Assembly: GCF_040802235.1 (NCBI RefSeq)
Contig: NC_133164.1
Coordinates: 89,396,302-89,460,301 of the forward strand
Origin: Manis javanica
Taxonomy: Eukaryota; Chordata; Mammalia; Pholidota; Manidae
DNA: 64,000 bases
Reading direction: 5' to 3'
In this document: one piece after another, positions 1 through 12,289 of the stretch
How the letters are laid out: each line of letters opens with the position of its first letter
Position numbering within the stretch: position 1 is the first letter of the stretch
Notes under the pieces: model-generated
Told to the model about the DNA's origin: nothing
What the model saw: only the letters and a program-made list of their open reading frames with translations
Databases searched by the model: none
Program-made: the position numbers and the translations under genes

Positions 1-216
1 AACTCAATTAATTTCAATACTATGTTAGTGACATTACTAACCAGGAAAACACTACTTGAGTTCTATTCAGTATAAAAGCATTGACTCTCAAGGTTAAGAG
101 ATCAAACAACTCAAATAAACATCTGTGTTCCCAGTGTCACACCGTAAGAAATTAAATTATGTGAAAAGGAAGCAGGCTATGAATCATGGAATCAAGCAGG
201 GAAGAAGCTGTTCTAC

Positions 217-294
217 CTTGAGCTGCTGTTGATCTCTGTCCAGCCCAGTTTCCACGACACATGAAGCAAAAGGCCACCAATTAATGTCTGCCAC
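217..294 (-). CDS. TMEM241: TMEM241 coding exon 3
   Basis: This is a 78-bp exon. The acceptor TTTTCAG precedes 294 and the donor GTAGAA follows 217. It completes the split Gly codon and reads WQTLIGGLLLHVSWKLGW then TEINSSS, ending two bases into an Arg codon. It is the last TMEM241 exon visible in this window. Confidence 0.93.
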
Positions 295-2628
295 CTGAAA
301 AGGAAAAGGGCCCACGTAAATTTAACAGAGCTCCTGCTCTCCTCATTATCATCCCCCTCTCAGACCCTTCCTTCTCAACCTCTACTATTCCCGAGTCCAG
401 CCGTACCATTCAATGCTGACATTGATATTCTTCTCTTTTTAATCAAGACTTTTTCTGAACAATCTCACCCAAGTCACTGTTTCTCCCACTGTCCATGCAC
501 TGATGATACCAAATCCATGATCTTATCAGGATACACACGAGCTCCCAGTGATGACATGCCTAGGACGTTACCTTGAACTTCTCCCTCCCCATCTTGGTCA
601 TCCTACTGTCCTGCTCAGCCAAGTCAGATACCGAAATGTCATCCTAGCCCTTCTCCACAGTCACCTGCCTCATCTAATCACAAGATCCTATTGAATTTGT
701 CTCCATAGCAGCTCTCAAATCCAAAGTCTTCACATCTCCACCCCTCTTTCTCTGCCTAATCCAGACTCTCACCCTGGAACACCTGAACCACAGCACTAGT
801 CCCCTTGCTGTCCCCCCTCCCGAGTTGTCCACCACCATCCATTCTCTACCATGCAGCAAAGAGTTTGTTCTAAAATGCAAACTTAATTGTGTCACTGCCT
901 TGCTTTAAAAACGGTTGATTCTTCCCAGTGCCGCAGGCAGTAGCTCAGCCTTTTTTCTGCTGTACATACACGGCACAAAGCTCACGGGAGACACTGTCAG
1001 CATGTAGCATCCAGGCACAGGTGAGAAAGTAAACACCCCACCCTGTCCCCTGCAGAAGCACAGCAAGATGCCAGATGGGTGACAGGGATACTCTGGGCAT
1101 AACTTTATCCTGTTGTGCCCTAATTGCTTTTTTATTTTAGGTGAATCATTCATAAATTTCAAACCTTATTTTTAGTTATGACTTGAGACACTTCACTTCA
1201 GAACCAATTTCAACACACCCATGTATTGCAACACAACAGTTGAGAAACCCTGGCCTACAGGACAAAGTCACTTGTGTGTGTGTGTGTGACACACAAGCCT
1301 CCCAGGACTTGTACCCACCCCTCTCCAGGGTCAGCTCCTGTCCGTCTGCTGTGGTTGGCAGCCACAGTCCAGCCCTACCAAGCGGCTCACAGCCTCTGGG
1401 ACGTGCCAGGCCATGTCATACTTCTAAGATTTTGCACATGCTGTCACCGCGACCCATAATGTTCTTCTCATCTCTTTGTATGTTAGACAACACCCACCCA
1501 TCCTATAAGATCCAATTTTATGTATCCTTTATGAAACCTGCACTGACCTGGCTAAGCAGAGCAGATACGGGCCGTGCCCTCCAATTGTTGGGTCTCAAGG
1601 AGTGGCACTCAATGATATGGTCTACCCCCAGGGAACCCTTGGCAGAATCTGGAGACATGTTTGGTTGTCATACCTCAGAGTGGGGAGGGGAGGGTTGCTA
1701 CTTGCATCTGGTGAGTAGAGGCCAAGGATGCTGCGAACACCCTACAATGAGCAGGACAGCCCCCAAAAAGAATTACCCAGCTAAAATGTCAACAGTGATC
1801 GGAGAGATGACCGCAGCTCGGGAAGGAGCAATTCAGATGAAGAAGGTGGACAATTCTAAAGATGTTTAGGAGGTCCTGGTGAAAATTCTTCTCTACCTTT
1901 TTTTAAATAAGGAAAACATATATATATTTCTATAAGATGGTGTTGGACTGCACTGTTATGGACTTGCTTTTGTTCTCCACTAAATGCATCTTGAAGACCT
2001 TTGCATGTCAAGTACATGAGTTTCCTTATTATTTTTTAACGTTTGAATAGTATTTCATTAGGGATATAACTTCTCTATATAAATGAAAATTGGGTTATGT
2101 AAAAGTGCTGGCTGTCACAAATGTTTCACATGTATATCTTTGTACATATTTCCTTTACATTAGTGCAAGTAAACTTCTCAGGTAAATTCCTGTAAGTGGG
2201 ATTGCGGGATTAAAGGATTCAAACCATTGCAATACTATTACATACTGCCAAAGTGCCGCTCAGGCCTACTTGTACGACCTTCGACCCATTGATCAGTGTA
2301 TGAGAGCACCTATTTTCTACATCCTCACCAATGCTGTGTTACCAAATTTTGAAGGTTTATTTTGTACATCTTACAGGTAAAATATGATTTCTCAATATAG
2401 TTTTCAATTATATTTTTCTTAGGAGTGAAGACTATCTTTTAATATGTTCAAGAGCCATTTGTAGGTTGGAACTTTCTATTTTTGATGCACTGGGATTGTA
2501 TAATTGCTACTTTTTGGAAATAACTGCCATTTTATTCCTGGCAAATATTCCATGAGCATTTGAGAAGAAGGCATAATGTCTACTTTCAAGATAGAGTGTT
2601 TGGTATTTATTAATTGTATTACTTAGTA

Positions 2629-2678
<50 letters not shown>

Positions 2679-5600
2679 TATCTGTATATATACAGATATA
2701 TTAGTTTTTTTTCCCAACTGAACCATCATTGAAAAATAATAAATTTGTCTTCTATTAAAAGTTACATTTCTATTAATCCCTGGTATTCCTGCAGTTTTTG
2801 TTTAACAAATAGGATGCCTGATTGACTGGTTGGTAGATATTCATCACTATTTAATTTTCATTTTGAACTGCATACTCCAGTATTATAACACCTTACCTTA
2901 TTTGTTCAATGTATTTGTCCTGAATTCAACCTACTTTGACATTAAGATCATGACTCTTGCCTTTTTGGTTTTTTTTTGTGTAATATCAAATATAAAAAGG
3001 AAAAAAATTAGGGATGAGATGCTCTACCACATAATAATTAAAATAATTTAGCACTAGCCCCTTTCTGTAAAAATTAACCAATAAATACTCAAACATAGAT
3101 CCTAGAAAAATGTTTTATATGATATTAACAACCCAAACGCAAAGGAAGGATTATACAATAAAAAATCATAAATGGGCTAATTTAAATGAAACTCTTAGGA
3201 AAAGAGTGATTTCTTCACATTCCACCAAACACTAAAATAAACAGGCAATGATTAAGAATTGAATAAAGCTTTAATGAAATATAGGTGAATATCTATATGA
3301 TCTTATGATAAAGAAAAATAAACATAAAAGTAATGATATCAGTCACAAAAGAAACAATATATTTGTCCACATAAAAATAAAAATTTATTTTAAGCTGGGG
3401 GGCAGGTGAAAAAGGGAAACATTGAGTTTCCTCCATGCTATTTCTAAAATATCTAGACTATTGTTCTGACTCTGAACCACTTTTTCCCTCTGTTTTCTTT
3501 CTAATAATGAGGCATCCCTCAGTCACAAGACCACACACTGGATTCACCTGTGGTTCTCTCTGTTGCTTTATTCAGAAGTTTACACAATAAATTCTCTATG
3601 ATGTCACTTAAAAATTTTTAAATAATCAAAATAATTATAAACAAAATGAAAAAGCAAAGAACTGCAAAAGAAAAAAAACAATTCCAATAAACATGATGGA
3701 CAAGTGGTTGACATCATTAAAATATGAAGAATTCATTAAATTAATAAGAAAAATACTAAAACCTAGTATAAATAAAAGGGTAAAAGGCACAAAGAGACAA
3801 CTCAATGAATAGATACAAATGGATAATAAACATAAGAAAACTGTCCAACTTCATGAATAATCTAAGAAATGAAAAGACATGTGATAAAAATGTGATAACC
3901 ATTTTCAGCTCACAGAAAATCAGCAGAGAGAGGAAAAAAATAGCCATGGTTCAAGTACCATACTATAGAAACTTTCATATACAGGCTGGGCAACTGTGAA
4001 TTGATAAAACATTTCTGGGAAAGAATTTAATATTCAAAAAAATACTAAAGAAGTTCATATTCTGTAACTCAAAGTTCTTATTTAGGAAATTTCCAAAGAA
4101 ACAGTTCGAAATTTGGCAGATTTGAATATAAAATGTCCAAAAACACTGCTTTCATACACTCAACATGGGACATAATTTTAATGCCCATTAATAAAACAAC
4201 TAAACAAATTACAGTATATCTATTTGACAAAAAAAAGACCCATCAGCTGTTAAAAATATTTTAAAGAATATTTAAAGAGGGCATTACGATTAGCATGTAT
4301 AGTGCGTTGAGGGCACGGGGAGGGCTGTGCAACACAGAGAAGACAAGTAGTGATTTTACAGCATCTTACTATGCAGATGGATGGTGACTCTGAAGGGGTA
4401 TGTGGGGGGGAGCCTAGTAAACATAATGAAGAGGGGAGCCTAGTAAACATAATGTTCTTCATGTAATTGTAGATTAATGATACCAAAAGAAAAAAAAGAA
4501 TAATGATCCTGGTTGGACATTTCCTACAAATGTGAATAAAGAACATAAAAAATACTCACCCTTGGAATAATGTTGGGTAGGTAAATTTCAAGACAGAGAG
4601 GACATACTGAAAAACAAACACCAAATTAATGGACATTTTCAAATGATAGAGAATAGAGAGACCAAATAATCAAAGACATTGCGTGGAAGAAACACAAGTA
4701 TTCTCAAATTTCAAAAAGTCATAAACTTCCCTGGGTAAAAAAAAAAAATGACCTTCCAAGTTATACTAAAGAGAGTGGAAGCCGAGCACTCATGGAAACG
4801 GAACCAGTGTCTGAGCAAATTGAGACACACAGCAGCTGACTCTGATTTGGGGGATGCCCAGCCACTCAGCATCTTCCCTGATTCCAGATGGATCATGCAG
4901 CAACTGCAGCAACTTGAGAAAACCATACAAACCCCTGGATGCAGACTGTTTTCCTGGGTATCCATTCTCCCTACTGTTCTGTTTACTTAAATGTCCACCT
5001 TTCTCTGTTACTCTTCAAGACTGCATCCTAGTCTGTCTGTCCTTTGTTTTTCCTCCATTTTTAGGATTTTGATTTTTACATTCTAAGAATCTTTTTTCTA
5101 ACTAATTCTGCTTCAGTGTCATAGTTTTCACTGTGATTTAATACTTTAAGGTTTTTGTATTTTTTTTAACCAATTCAGCTAAGGCCAGCTTGTGTTTCTA
5201 ATATGTCTTTTAATCGAATTTACAGCACTTCATGAATAGGGGAATTGTGTTTTGTCCTTCTGGGTATCTTTATCTATTTTTTCTACTGTTGAACACTTAG
5301 AAATTTTGAAAAGTCTAAAACCATTATATAAATTTCGGCAAGGACTCTACTGATTCTTTATGTGATTTAAAAAAAGAGAGTAGACTAGTGTTGGGCAAGG
5401 GTAACATATCTATTTTTTCCATGGATTAACCTATGTGTAACTCCCCTGTTACAAGCTTGTAACTCCCACAGTTGCAGCTAACTGCCTGTGCTCTGGTGCT
5501 TAGTTATTAGAAATGGACCTTCATTCATTTCTGCAGCTTATTTACTCACATATTTCAGTATGTTCTTCCCAACTTTCCCCTGATATTTTCATTCTAAAAC

Positions 5601-8564
5601 AGACATAAAGGATGAAGTGAGCATCTGGGCCATGCCCTGCAACGCCCTTAACAACCTTCATGAAGATAAATATTTATTTAGTTTATTGTGTGCTGAGCTT
5701 TGTCCTAGATACTAATGGAGATAGAAAATGCTGATGCTCTTACCTGCCTTGTTAAATAGGGAAACAACAGTGAGAAAAGAAATTTCTGACAAATGGAATA
5801 TAAGTCCTAACCATTTCAGCTTTCAGCAATTCCTCATGTCACTGAAAAGTGTGGCTCAGAGCAAAATGTTAGCTGGTGAAAGAGAAGTGAGTGCTTCTCA
5901 AGGTAAAAGAAAGCAATCTGGGAGTTCTTGAAAAGAGAACAGACATGGGCTTTGTCTCCAGACTGAAGGCTTAGTAGCTATGAGGGGAAGAAGTGCTGGG
6001 GGTTGCCATGGCCCTGGGCCTGGTTACTGCTGAACCTGCCACAGATGGTGGACCACGCCACAAGGCTGGCCAGCAGGGCCAGGAAAACCAGAACACTTGC
6101 TGGTCAGACAAATTTTAAACAGTAGAAGGGGTGAGACTAAGAATATACAAGATTTTTTTTAATGAATTTTCTTTCTACCAATAGGGAAAGAATTTGAGAA
6201 AACTACACTGAGAAATATGAAAATAAAGAAACTAGCACAGACTCTTCTAAAAATTGGAAGAGAGGATCCTCTGCTATAGACACAAAAAATTTCTCTAATT
6301 CGAAAGAAAATTCATTTGGCAGAGACGTGCACAGGTGAATATGCTGATGATGGGGAGCCCCTGGGCAGCTCCTTTTCCACTTGGCCTCTACCTGGTCCAA
6401 GTCAATCTACCAAGGTTGTCAGAAGTAAGCATGACCATGCTGGCTTGAGAAGATGGTCTTGGTTGAAACAATGGTGCAATCTAAGAGTTACAAAGTCCCT
6501 ACAGAGCCCCATTATGAATGACTAGCAGTCCCACCCCTACCTCGCATCCACTCTCCACCACTCTTGACTCCACCTCCTCTTTCACCTTGATAAAATCTCC
6601 TTGCCTCCCCTTCTCTCTGCCTTCTTCCTTCCTCTACTCTCCATCTACTCAGATATCTCTCAAAAGACTCCAAACCATCGTGAAAAAAAGGAGAAGGATG
6701 CCATTGGCATGTTGTTTAAATTCTGAGGGTCCTTAGGAATCTATGATCTCTATTATTCAGATTAAATATTCCTGGAGACATGACAATTTGGTTTATTTTT
6801 ATCTAGTACCTTGGGGCATGATGCACATGGAAAGCACCCAGTTTTTATTACATTGATTATAAAATGGGGAGGTGCCTCCAAAGCTACAAAAATAATTCTA
6901 CTGATGCAAATATCCATTCAAAGGAGGTATAAATCTCTGCAAACTAAATGCTACCTGCCTACTGGACAGACACAATTTTTTGCTTAGATACACTTTTTTT
7001 TTTAAACCAGTGCCATTGTTTGTGGGTTTTCATGAAAGACATATCACTCTACCCCTTCTTAAAAGTATATAAAAATAAAAGGAAGGTCATTCTGTTTTTA
7101 AGTGAAACTTTATCAATATACCTATCAGATTAGCTAGACAAATTATAGAGTAGTTAAATGAAAAGGAGAGGATTTCAAAAATTTACATACCCTTGAGAAG
7201 ATGCTACAAAAAAAATCTTTTAGTTTAGCTACCTGTCCCAAGAGGAAGACACAAATCTGTTAAAAGCTAATAATTACTGTGTCATACTATAAGCAAAAGA
7301 CTGTCTTTCCTTCCTCTCTTCCTTCTTCTGCAGTAACCTCCACCTACCTTATGGAGCATTTATCATGATGTGGGACCCGCGGCCAACCACTTTACAGACG
7401 TTATTTCTATTAATCCTCACAATAACCCTTTAAATAGGACTTTTTAATTCCATCTTAAAGTTTAAAAACTTAGGGTTAGAGATCCAAAGGTCATGTAAGT
7501 GGAGCCAGGCTGCAAACCCATCACTGCCCCCCAGTAAGGAGGTATTAATGGATCTTCAAAGATCCATCAGCATAACTAAAAATCAACTAAACAGGGAAGC
7601 GGGGTTCCAGAGCATCCTCTTAATATACAACAACAGCCACTCACATTAGGAGAAAAGGTATAAGGAAATGTTATTGGTTAAGAGTTCTTTTCCAGAGAAT
7701 AAGAGAGGTTTTTTTGTTTGTTTGTTTTTTGTTTTTTGAGGGAATGGGGGGCAGGTAGTAAAGGCCCTATAGTGGGAGAAGGTACCTGGACCTTGCATCA
7801 CCACTTCGGCTTCGTGTCCAGCCCACTGTACCAAATCCAAGGTCAGCTTCCTCCTCCTAACAAAACAAAAGCACGGTACCACTGCTTTTCTGACTCTTCA
7901 TAAAAATGATTTCATGACATCACTTTTTAAAAAAATTGTATTTTATTTAAAAAAAATAACTCCATGGAAAAACAACTGAATATACTGGAAATGCCTGCGA
8001 TGGAGACACAAAAATTAGGCTTGGGACTCAGTAGTGTGAGGGGAGATGGGGCTGGAGCTAGATTGATCTCTATTATTTAAAGGCTTCTGGCACCTTGTGG
8101 GGTTGTGGGGCAGGGCCTTATTTTAGAAAAGAAGGCAGAATATGTCTGATTTCTTCTCTTAGTCTTCCTTCTCCAATGGAACAGAGTTCAGTTGCTTTCT
8201 TTCCCTTAAAAGTAGCCCACACAACCCAAAATTAAGCTCCTGGTAATCCACCAATGAAAATCTGGTTCCCCAGGAGATATAAAAGATGCTTTACAGGACA
8301 GGAAACAGGGACAGTACAGTCCAACAAGGGAACTTCCTATTTCTAAAAGCGCATCCCACGCAGAGTTAGCTTACCCATCACCAAGGTGGGAAATTGGATA
8401 AAATGCAGGAGGCTACATTTGTTCCACGTAAGATTTGGGAGCTCAGATTTCCGATGTGCAATCATAGCCAGCACGCGCCCGCCCCCCCTCACCTTGTTTG
8501 TGAGGTATGAAGCCAGGTAACAGGTACAAAAGGTGAAGCCCACCAGGTATCTCCTCACGCACAT
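217..8564 (-). CDS. TMEM241: TMEM241 (transmembrane protein 241), 5' part: coding exons 1-3
   Basis: This is the N-terminal part of a multi-pass membrane protein related to nucleotide-sugar transporters; the family is thought to act in Golgi or vesicular membranes, with reports linking it to UDP-GlcNAc transport. Three minus-strand exons join in frame: 8,493-8,564 (24 codons from ATG), 4,560-4,606 and 217-294. All junctions are GT-AG: donor after AAG at 8,493, acceptor before TAT at 4,606, donor after 4,560, acceptor before 294, donor after 217. The peptide opens MCVRRYLVGF, continues YVLSVLKFTYPTLFQG and then WQTLIGGLLLHVSWKLGW, which closely match human TMEM241 as I remember it. A first hydrophobic helix spans about residues 7-20. 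Later exons, including the rest of the membrane core, lie left of position 1. The gene is head-to-head with RIOK3 but about 6.4 kb away, so a shared core promoter is unlikely. Confidence 0.93.
360..930 (+). repeat. L2 LINE fragments
   Basis: CT-rich phrases such as CACTGCCTTGC followed by TTCCCAGTGCCGCAGGC resemble the 3' part of the ancient L2 element in sense orientation. The match is by eye and boundaries are approximate. Confidence 0.45.
1650..1800 (+). repeat. hAT/MER-type DNA transposon fragment
   Basis: Phrases such as GGTTGTCATACCTC, GTAGAGGCCAAGGATGCTGC and CCTACAATGAGCAGGACAGC are typical of a common non-autonomous DNA transposon of mammals. The exact family name is not certain. 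Confidence 0.4.
1890..2560 (-). repeat. Old L1-like LINE fragment
   Basis: Antisense L1 phrases are visible, including GTAAGTGGGATTGCGGGATT, TGCCAAAGTGC and CATCCTCACCAATGCTGTG. The copy is diverged with fuzzy edges. Confidence 0.45.
2630..2670. repeat. (TA)n microsatellite
   Basis: About 20 uninterrupted TA dinucleotides, followed by a short CACACA run and a TATATCTGTATATA palindromic tract to 2,700. Confidence 0.95.
4263..4502 (+). mobile_element. Lineage-specific poly(A) retroposon, family A, copy 1
   Basis: It begins near GGCATTACGATTAGCATG and ends AATGATACC then an A-rich tail. It matches the copies at 13,308-13,564 (minus) and 24,128-24,282 (plus). A short possible target-site duplication, AAAGAATA, is at 4,263-4,270 and 4,495-4,502. 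It contains an internal 27-bp tandem duplication (GAGCCTAGTAAACATAATG repeated). Confidence 0.75.
4560..4606 (-). CDS. TMEM241: TMEM241 coding exon 2
   Basis: This is a 47-bp exon with acceptor CAG just above 4,606 and donor GTGAGT just below 4,560. It reads YVLSVLKFTYPTLFQ plus two bases of a Gly codon completed by exon 3. The phase and peptide match the human protein. Confidence 0.93.
5645..5735 (-). repeat. L2-like 3' end fragment
   Basis: AAATATTTATTTAG followed by TGTGTGCTGAGC and TCCTAGATACTAATGGAG resembles the antisense L2 3' end (ATTTATTGAGTGCC... type). Weak. Confidence 0.35.
7370..7525 (-). repeat. MIR SINE fragment
   Basis: TTAATCCTCACAATAACCCT and GATCCAAAGGTCATGTAAGTGG with GAGCCAGGCTGCAAACCC follow the order of an antisense MIR core. 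Confidence 0.5.
8493..8564 (-). CDS. TMEM241: TMEM241 coding exon 1
   Basis: It encodes residues 1-24, from ATG (complement of 8,562-8,564) to the codon AAG, followed by donor GTGAGG. The segment begins MCVRRYLVGFTFCTCYLAS and contains the start of the first membrane helix. It ends in phase 0. Confidence 0.95.
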
Positions 8565-8760
8565 GTGTCAACCCGCGGGGGTTCCCAGGGATCCCCCGGG
8601 AGCTCCAGCACCGCAGCGGGAGCCAGACCTCCGCGGCCGCTGCCGAAAGTCACGTGGCTCTGAGCTCCGCCAATCAGCGTGGGGGCCGCCCAAGGCCAGC
8701 CTCTTAAAGGGGCCGCGCCTTCTCGGGCCCTGCAGGCTCTCTGTAGGCTGGGAGGCACCC
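8565..8760 (-). promoter_or_regulatory. TMEM241: TMEM241 promoter / 5' GC-rich region
   Basis: A short GC-rich, CpG-containing segment lies directly upstream of the TMEM241 ATG. It holds a CCAAT motif (8,670-8,674, plus strand) and an E-box CACGTG at 8,651-8,656 within GTCACGTGGC. No TATA box was seen. Transcription probably starts within this segment, but the exact start cannot be placed from sequence. Confidence 0.7.
8649..8658. promoter_or_regulatory. TMEM241: CLEAR-like E-box in TMEM241 promoter
   Basis: GTCACGTGGC contains the CACGTG core in a GTCACGTG context, 85 bases upstream of the TMEM241 ATG. It could equally be a USF or MYC site. Confidence 0.5.
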
Positions 8761-10139
8761 AGCTGGCCAAAGCCAGCAGGGAAGTAAGAAGGTTGACTGG
8801 GTCTGCGACCGCCTGTGCAGAAGGGGTGTTGGCAGTCGTTGCAGAAAAATAGAAAGCGGTGGAAGAGGAAATAAGTTTACAGAACAGTTTACAACACCTT
8901 ATTGCCATTTAAAGAAACATATACATAGAGATCTCTAAATGGTGGCACCAAAATGTTTCTTACTGAATTTTCTGAATTTTCTACATTGAGTTTGTATTAT
9001 TTTTGCTAACGACACCAAAAAGTTATTTATGATAAATGTTACTTTAAAAGAAGGAAAACTGAGGGGGAAGGAACAGGAGTGAGTACAGTTTCTTCTTTTT
9101 TCTCTGAGAAGTCATTGCATTGTGTTGAAATTTCCATAAAATAAATCTTTCCAAATGTAGTTACAAGCACAGTCCTATTCCTAGTCTCCAGGGTGGAAAA
9201 ATGACCTAGTTGGGCTTTTGACAAATAGCAGTAAACATAGCCATCTTGATGGACTTTGTTAGGAACGGAAGTGCAAGGGTTCCCCACATATGGAAACAGA
9301 TTTTTAGAAATAGCCCACACACCAGGAAACCTTCACTCTTCTTAATTTCTTGTGTAAAATTGCCTATCAAACTATATTATCCAAGCAAACACTGGATGTA
9401 TTGTCTCTACATAAAAGATAAATAAACTAAAAAGTAATTTTCTCTTGGCATTATTTTAGGAAATCTATTTCAGAGCTAAATAGCCCTTAGGAAAAATTTT
9501 TTGCCCAACAGAATTTGCTGAAACAATGGTTGGCATTTACCTGAGATTTTTCTGGGCTCTTTTGGTAGATGAGCAACTTCAATTCAGGCCCTATTATATC
9601 ATAGTTATAGCTTATTTTCTTCAAAAGAATTTGCTTATGAACAAGCAGGAGCAACCATGCATTTAAATAGAAGCTGACATTTGTAGTGAAAGTGCTGATA
9701 GATCTTACCAATGCTACTGATTTTTCCAAAGCTGCATTATTCTGTTCCATAAAACAAACTAAACTAAGACAGAAAAGAAATAAAATTACCAGGTCTTACA
9801 TTGATAAGCATCTATATATGAGATTGAGATAGCTCTCCTATACACAAAAAAAAGATTTAACTACTTGCCTTGTTAACTGAGATCTTTGAGACCAAAGGGT
9901 CATAATTATCAATCTATTTTTTTATAATGGACCTATAAGTGCTCAATGTTTGTTAAACAAAAAAAGAAGGGAGCTTGGATGAAACAATACTTTGTGGGGT
10001 TCCCCCAACAAATCTTCTTCATTACTGAATATTTTTGACAGTGCACATGGAGAAGTCCCAAAAGTTGACAGAAGCAATAGCATACTTGAAATCCCCTAAG
10101 ACCCCCTTCAGAACAGAATATCAATATCTCTTATGAATG

Positions 10140-11345
10140 TAGATGAAAAAAATCCTCAACAAAACACTGGGAAATGGAATCCAACATGAAAGAGGAGTAC
10201 ACACCAAGACCAAGTGTGATTTATCCCAGAAATCCAAGGTTGGCTTAATATCCAAAAATCAATAAATGGGATATACCATATCAATAAAGGACAAAAGCCA
10301 TGTGATCACCTCAAAGAAAGGTATCAGGTATTTGATAAAATTCAATACTCCTCCATGACAAAATATTAAAAACTAGGAATACAAAGGAACTTCCTCAACA
10401 TGATTAAAGGCCTCTATGAAAATCCCATAGTTAGAATCATACTTACTGATGAAAGATAATGTTTTCCTCTCTGAGTTCAGGAACAAGAAAAGGATGACAA
10501 TTCTTGCCACTTCTATTTAACATTCTTTTGGAGGTTCTAGCCAGGACAAAAGGCAAGAAAATAAAAGCCAAGATCTATTGCAAAAGAAGTAAAACTACTT
10601 CTTTCACAGATAACAAGATTTTAAATATAGACCATCTTAAATAATCCACTAAAGAAATAACCATTAGAATACATGAGTTCATCAAGGATGCAAGATACAA
10701 CATCAGTACACAAAAATCAACCGTATTTCTATACACTTGGAATGAACGATCTGAAAATGAAATTAAAGAAGCAATTCCATTTAAAATAGCATCAAAAAGA
10801 ATAAAATACTTAAGAATAAATTTAACTAAATAGGTGCAAAATTTATACTCTGAAAAACACAAAACACTATTGAAGGACACTGGAAAAACCTGAAACAAAT
10901 GGAAAGACATTCCAGGCTCAGAGATCCTAAGACTTAATATTGTTAAGATGGTAATATTCTTCAATTTTTATCTACCAATTCAACACAAAACCCCATCAAA
11001 ATTCCAGCTGATTCCTCTGGAGAAATTAAAAAGCTGATTCTAAATTTATATGGAAATTCAGGAGACCCATGAGAGCCAAAACAATCTTGAAAAGAACAAC
11101 ATTAGAGGACTTGGTCCTGATTTCAAAGATTACTACAAAACTACAGTAGTTAAGATAGGATGGTTATGAAATAAGGATACAAACATAGATCAATGGAATA
11201 GGGTAGGACTGAGATCCAGCAGTAAACCTTCACATGATCTTTGACCCAATCAATGAGCAAAGAATAGCACTTTTCAACAAATGGTGCTGGGACAACTAGA
11301 TATCCATATATAAAAGCATGGAGGTAGACCCCTACCATGTGGATC
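10140..11345 (+). repeat. L1 LINE, ORF2 3' half (sense, decayed)
   Basis: Sense ORF2 phrases run in order: TTTATCCCAGAAATCCAAGG, ACATGATTAAAGGCC, AAGACATTCCAGGCTC, ACTACAAAACTACAGTAGTT and CAACAAATGGTGCTGGGACAA. Multiple stops and frameshifts show that it is dead. Confidence 0.82.
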
Positions 11346-11399
11346 CCTACATTTTGAGGGCTAGGAGTTGAGACTTCAATATATGAACTTGCGGGGACA

Positions 11400-11755
11400 C
11401 AAATCCACTCATAACAATTGCTTTTTATGGCTGAGTAATGTTCTATTATATGGATATACCACCTTGTGTTTATTCATTTGTCCACTGATGAGCATGTGGG
11501 TTGTTTCTGCCTTTAGTCTACTGTGAATAGGGTTCTGTCAACATTTAGGTACAGGCATTTGGTTGAGTACCTGTTTCAATTCTCTTGGGTATGTATATTG
11601 TAAGGAGTGGAATTGCTGGATCATATGGTAATTCTGTGTTTAACCTTTTGATGTACTGTCAGGCTGTTTCTGTGGTGGTGACACCCTTTTGCATTTCCAC
11701 TGGCCATGTACGAGGGTGCTCCACAGCTTCACCAACACTTGTCATCTGGCTTGCT
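11400..11755 (-). repeat. L1 LINE fragment (antisense)
   Basis: TTTTATGGCTGAGTAATGTT, GGAATTGCTGGATCATATGG and CACAGCTTCACCAACACTTG are antisense L1 ORF2 phrases. It faces the preceding sense L1, so these are two insertions or an inverted one. Confidence 0.75.
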
Positions 11756-11929
11756 ACCTCTTAATTCTTTAGCTCCATTATGCCATTTCTCCCGCTGAGT
11801 TTCTTTACTCCAAAATCTCTTGTCCCTTAACTCCTTATATCGTCCCTAAAAGTAATCTCCTTTTTCATTTTCTTCCATAGCTGGTATAAAACACATAATT
11901 CATTATATGTGACTTTGGGCTTTCCAAAT

Positions 11930-12060
11930 TTCAGTTTCCATGGGGATAACAATATCCCTCAGAATTGTTTTAAGAACTGAATGAGCTAATACATTTGAAG
12001 TGTTAGCTCAACACATAGTAAGCATTCAATAAATGGTAGCTATTTTGGTGATAATCAAAT
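11930..12060 (+). repeat. MIR SINE
   Basis: GAATGAGCTAATACATTTGAAG, then CATAGTAAGCATTCAATAAA and GGTAGCTATT, is the MIR 3' half in sense orientation. Confidence 0.6.
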
Positions 12061-12109
12061 TTCTATTTTCAGCCCCTAGTTGAAGGTGGCCTTTTGGCCA
12101 TTTTCAACC

Positions 12110-12250
12110 ACAGCCATTCAGTTCATTCATCCAGATATTTATTGAGTGCCTATTATATGTTAGGCACCATGCTAGGCATTGATTACAGCAGCAAACCAAA
12201 CAAACATCATCTTTGCTCTCATGGAGAAAAAGAAAATAGACAAGTAATTG
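12110..12250 (-). repeat. L2 LINE 3' end
   Basis: CAGATATTTATTGAGTGCCT, TATGTTAGGCACCATGCTAG and GCTCTCATGGAG follow the antisense L2 3' end closely. Confidence 0.7.
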
Positions 12251-12289
12251 TGTATTTACGAATTTACAGATAGCTGCTATGTTTCATAG

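Larger units (their letters stand above)
295..4559 (-). other. TMEM241: TMEM241 intron 2
   Basis: This 4.3-kb intron consists largely of old repeat DNA: L2-like sequence near 360-930, a DNA-transposon-like fragment near 1,650-1,800, an L1-like fragment near 1,890-2,560, a TA microsatellite at 2,630-2,670, and a retroposon at 4,271-4,494. AT-rich sequence at 2,700-4,260 shows no gene. Confidence 0.85.
4607..8492 (-). other. TMEM241: TMEM241 intron 1
   Basis: This is a 3.9-kb intron. Apart from weak L2-like (about 5,645-5,735) and MIR-like (about 7,370-7,525) fragments, no coding or RNA gene is visible. Short open frames here carry no family motif and are not bounded by convincing splice sites. 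Confidence 0.85.

Noticed and set aside
1183-1869. 228-codon plus-strand open frame
   Set aside because: It runs across a TG repeat and a DNA-transposon fragment inside TMEM241 intron 2, has no domain and no codon signature, and is interrupted by repeat boundaries. Treated as chance.
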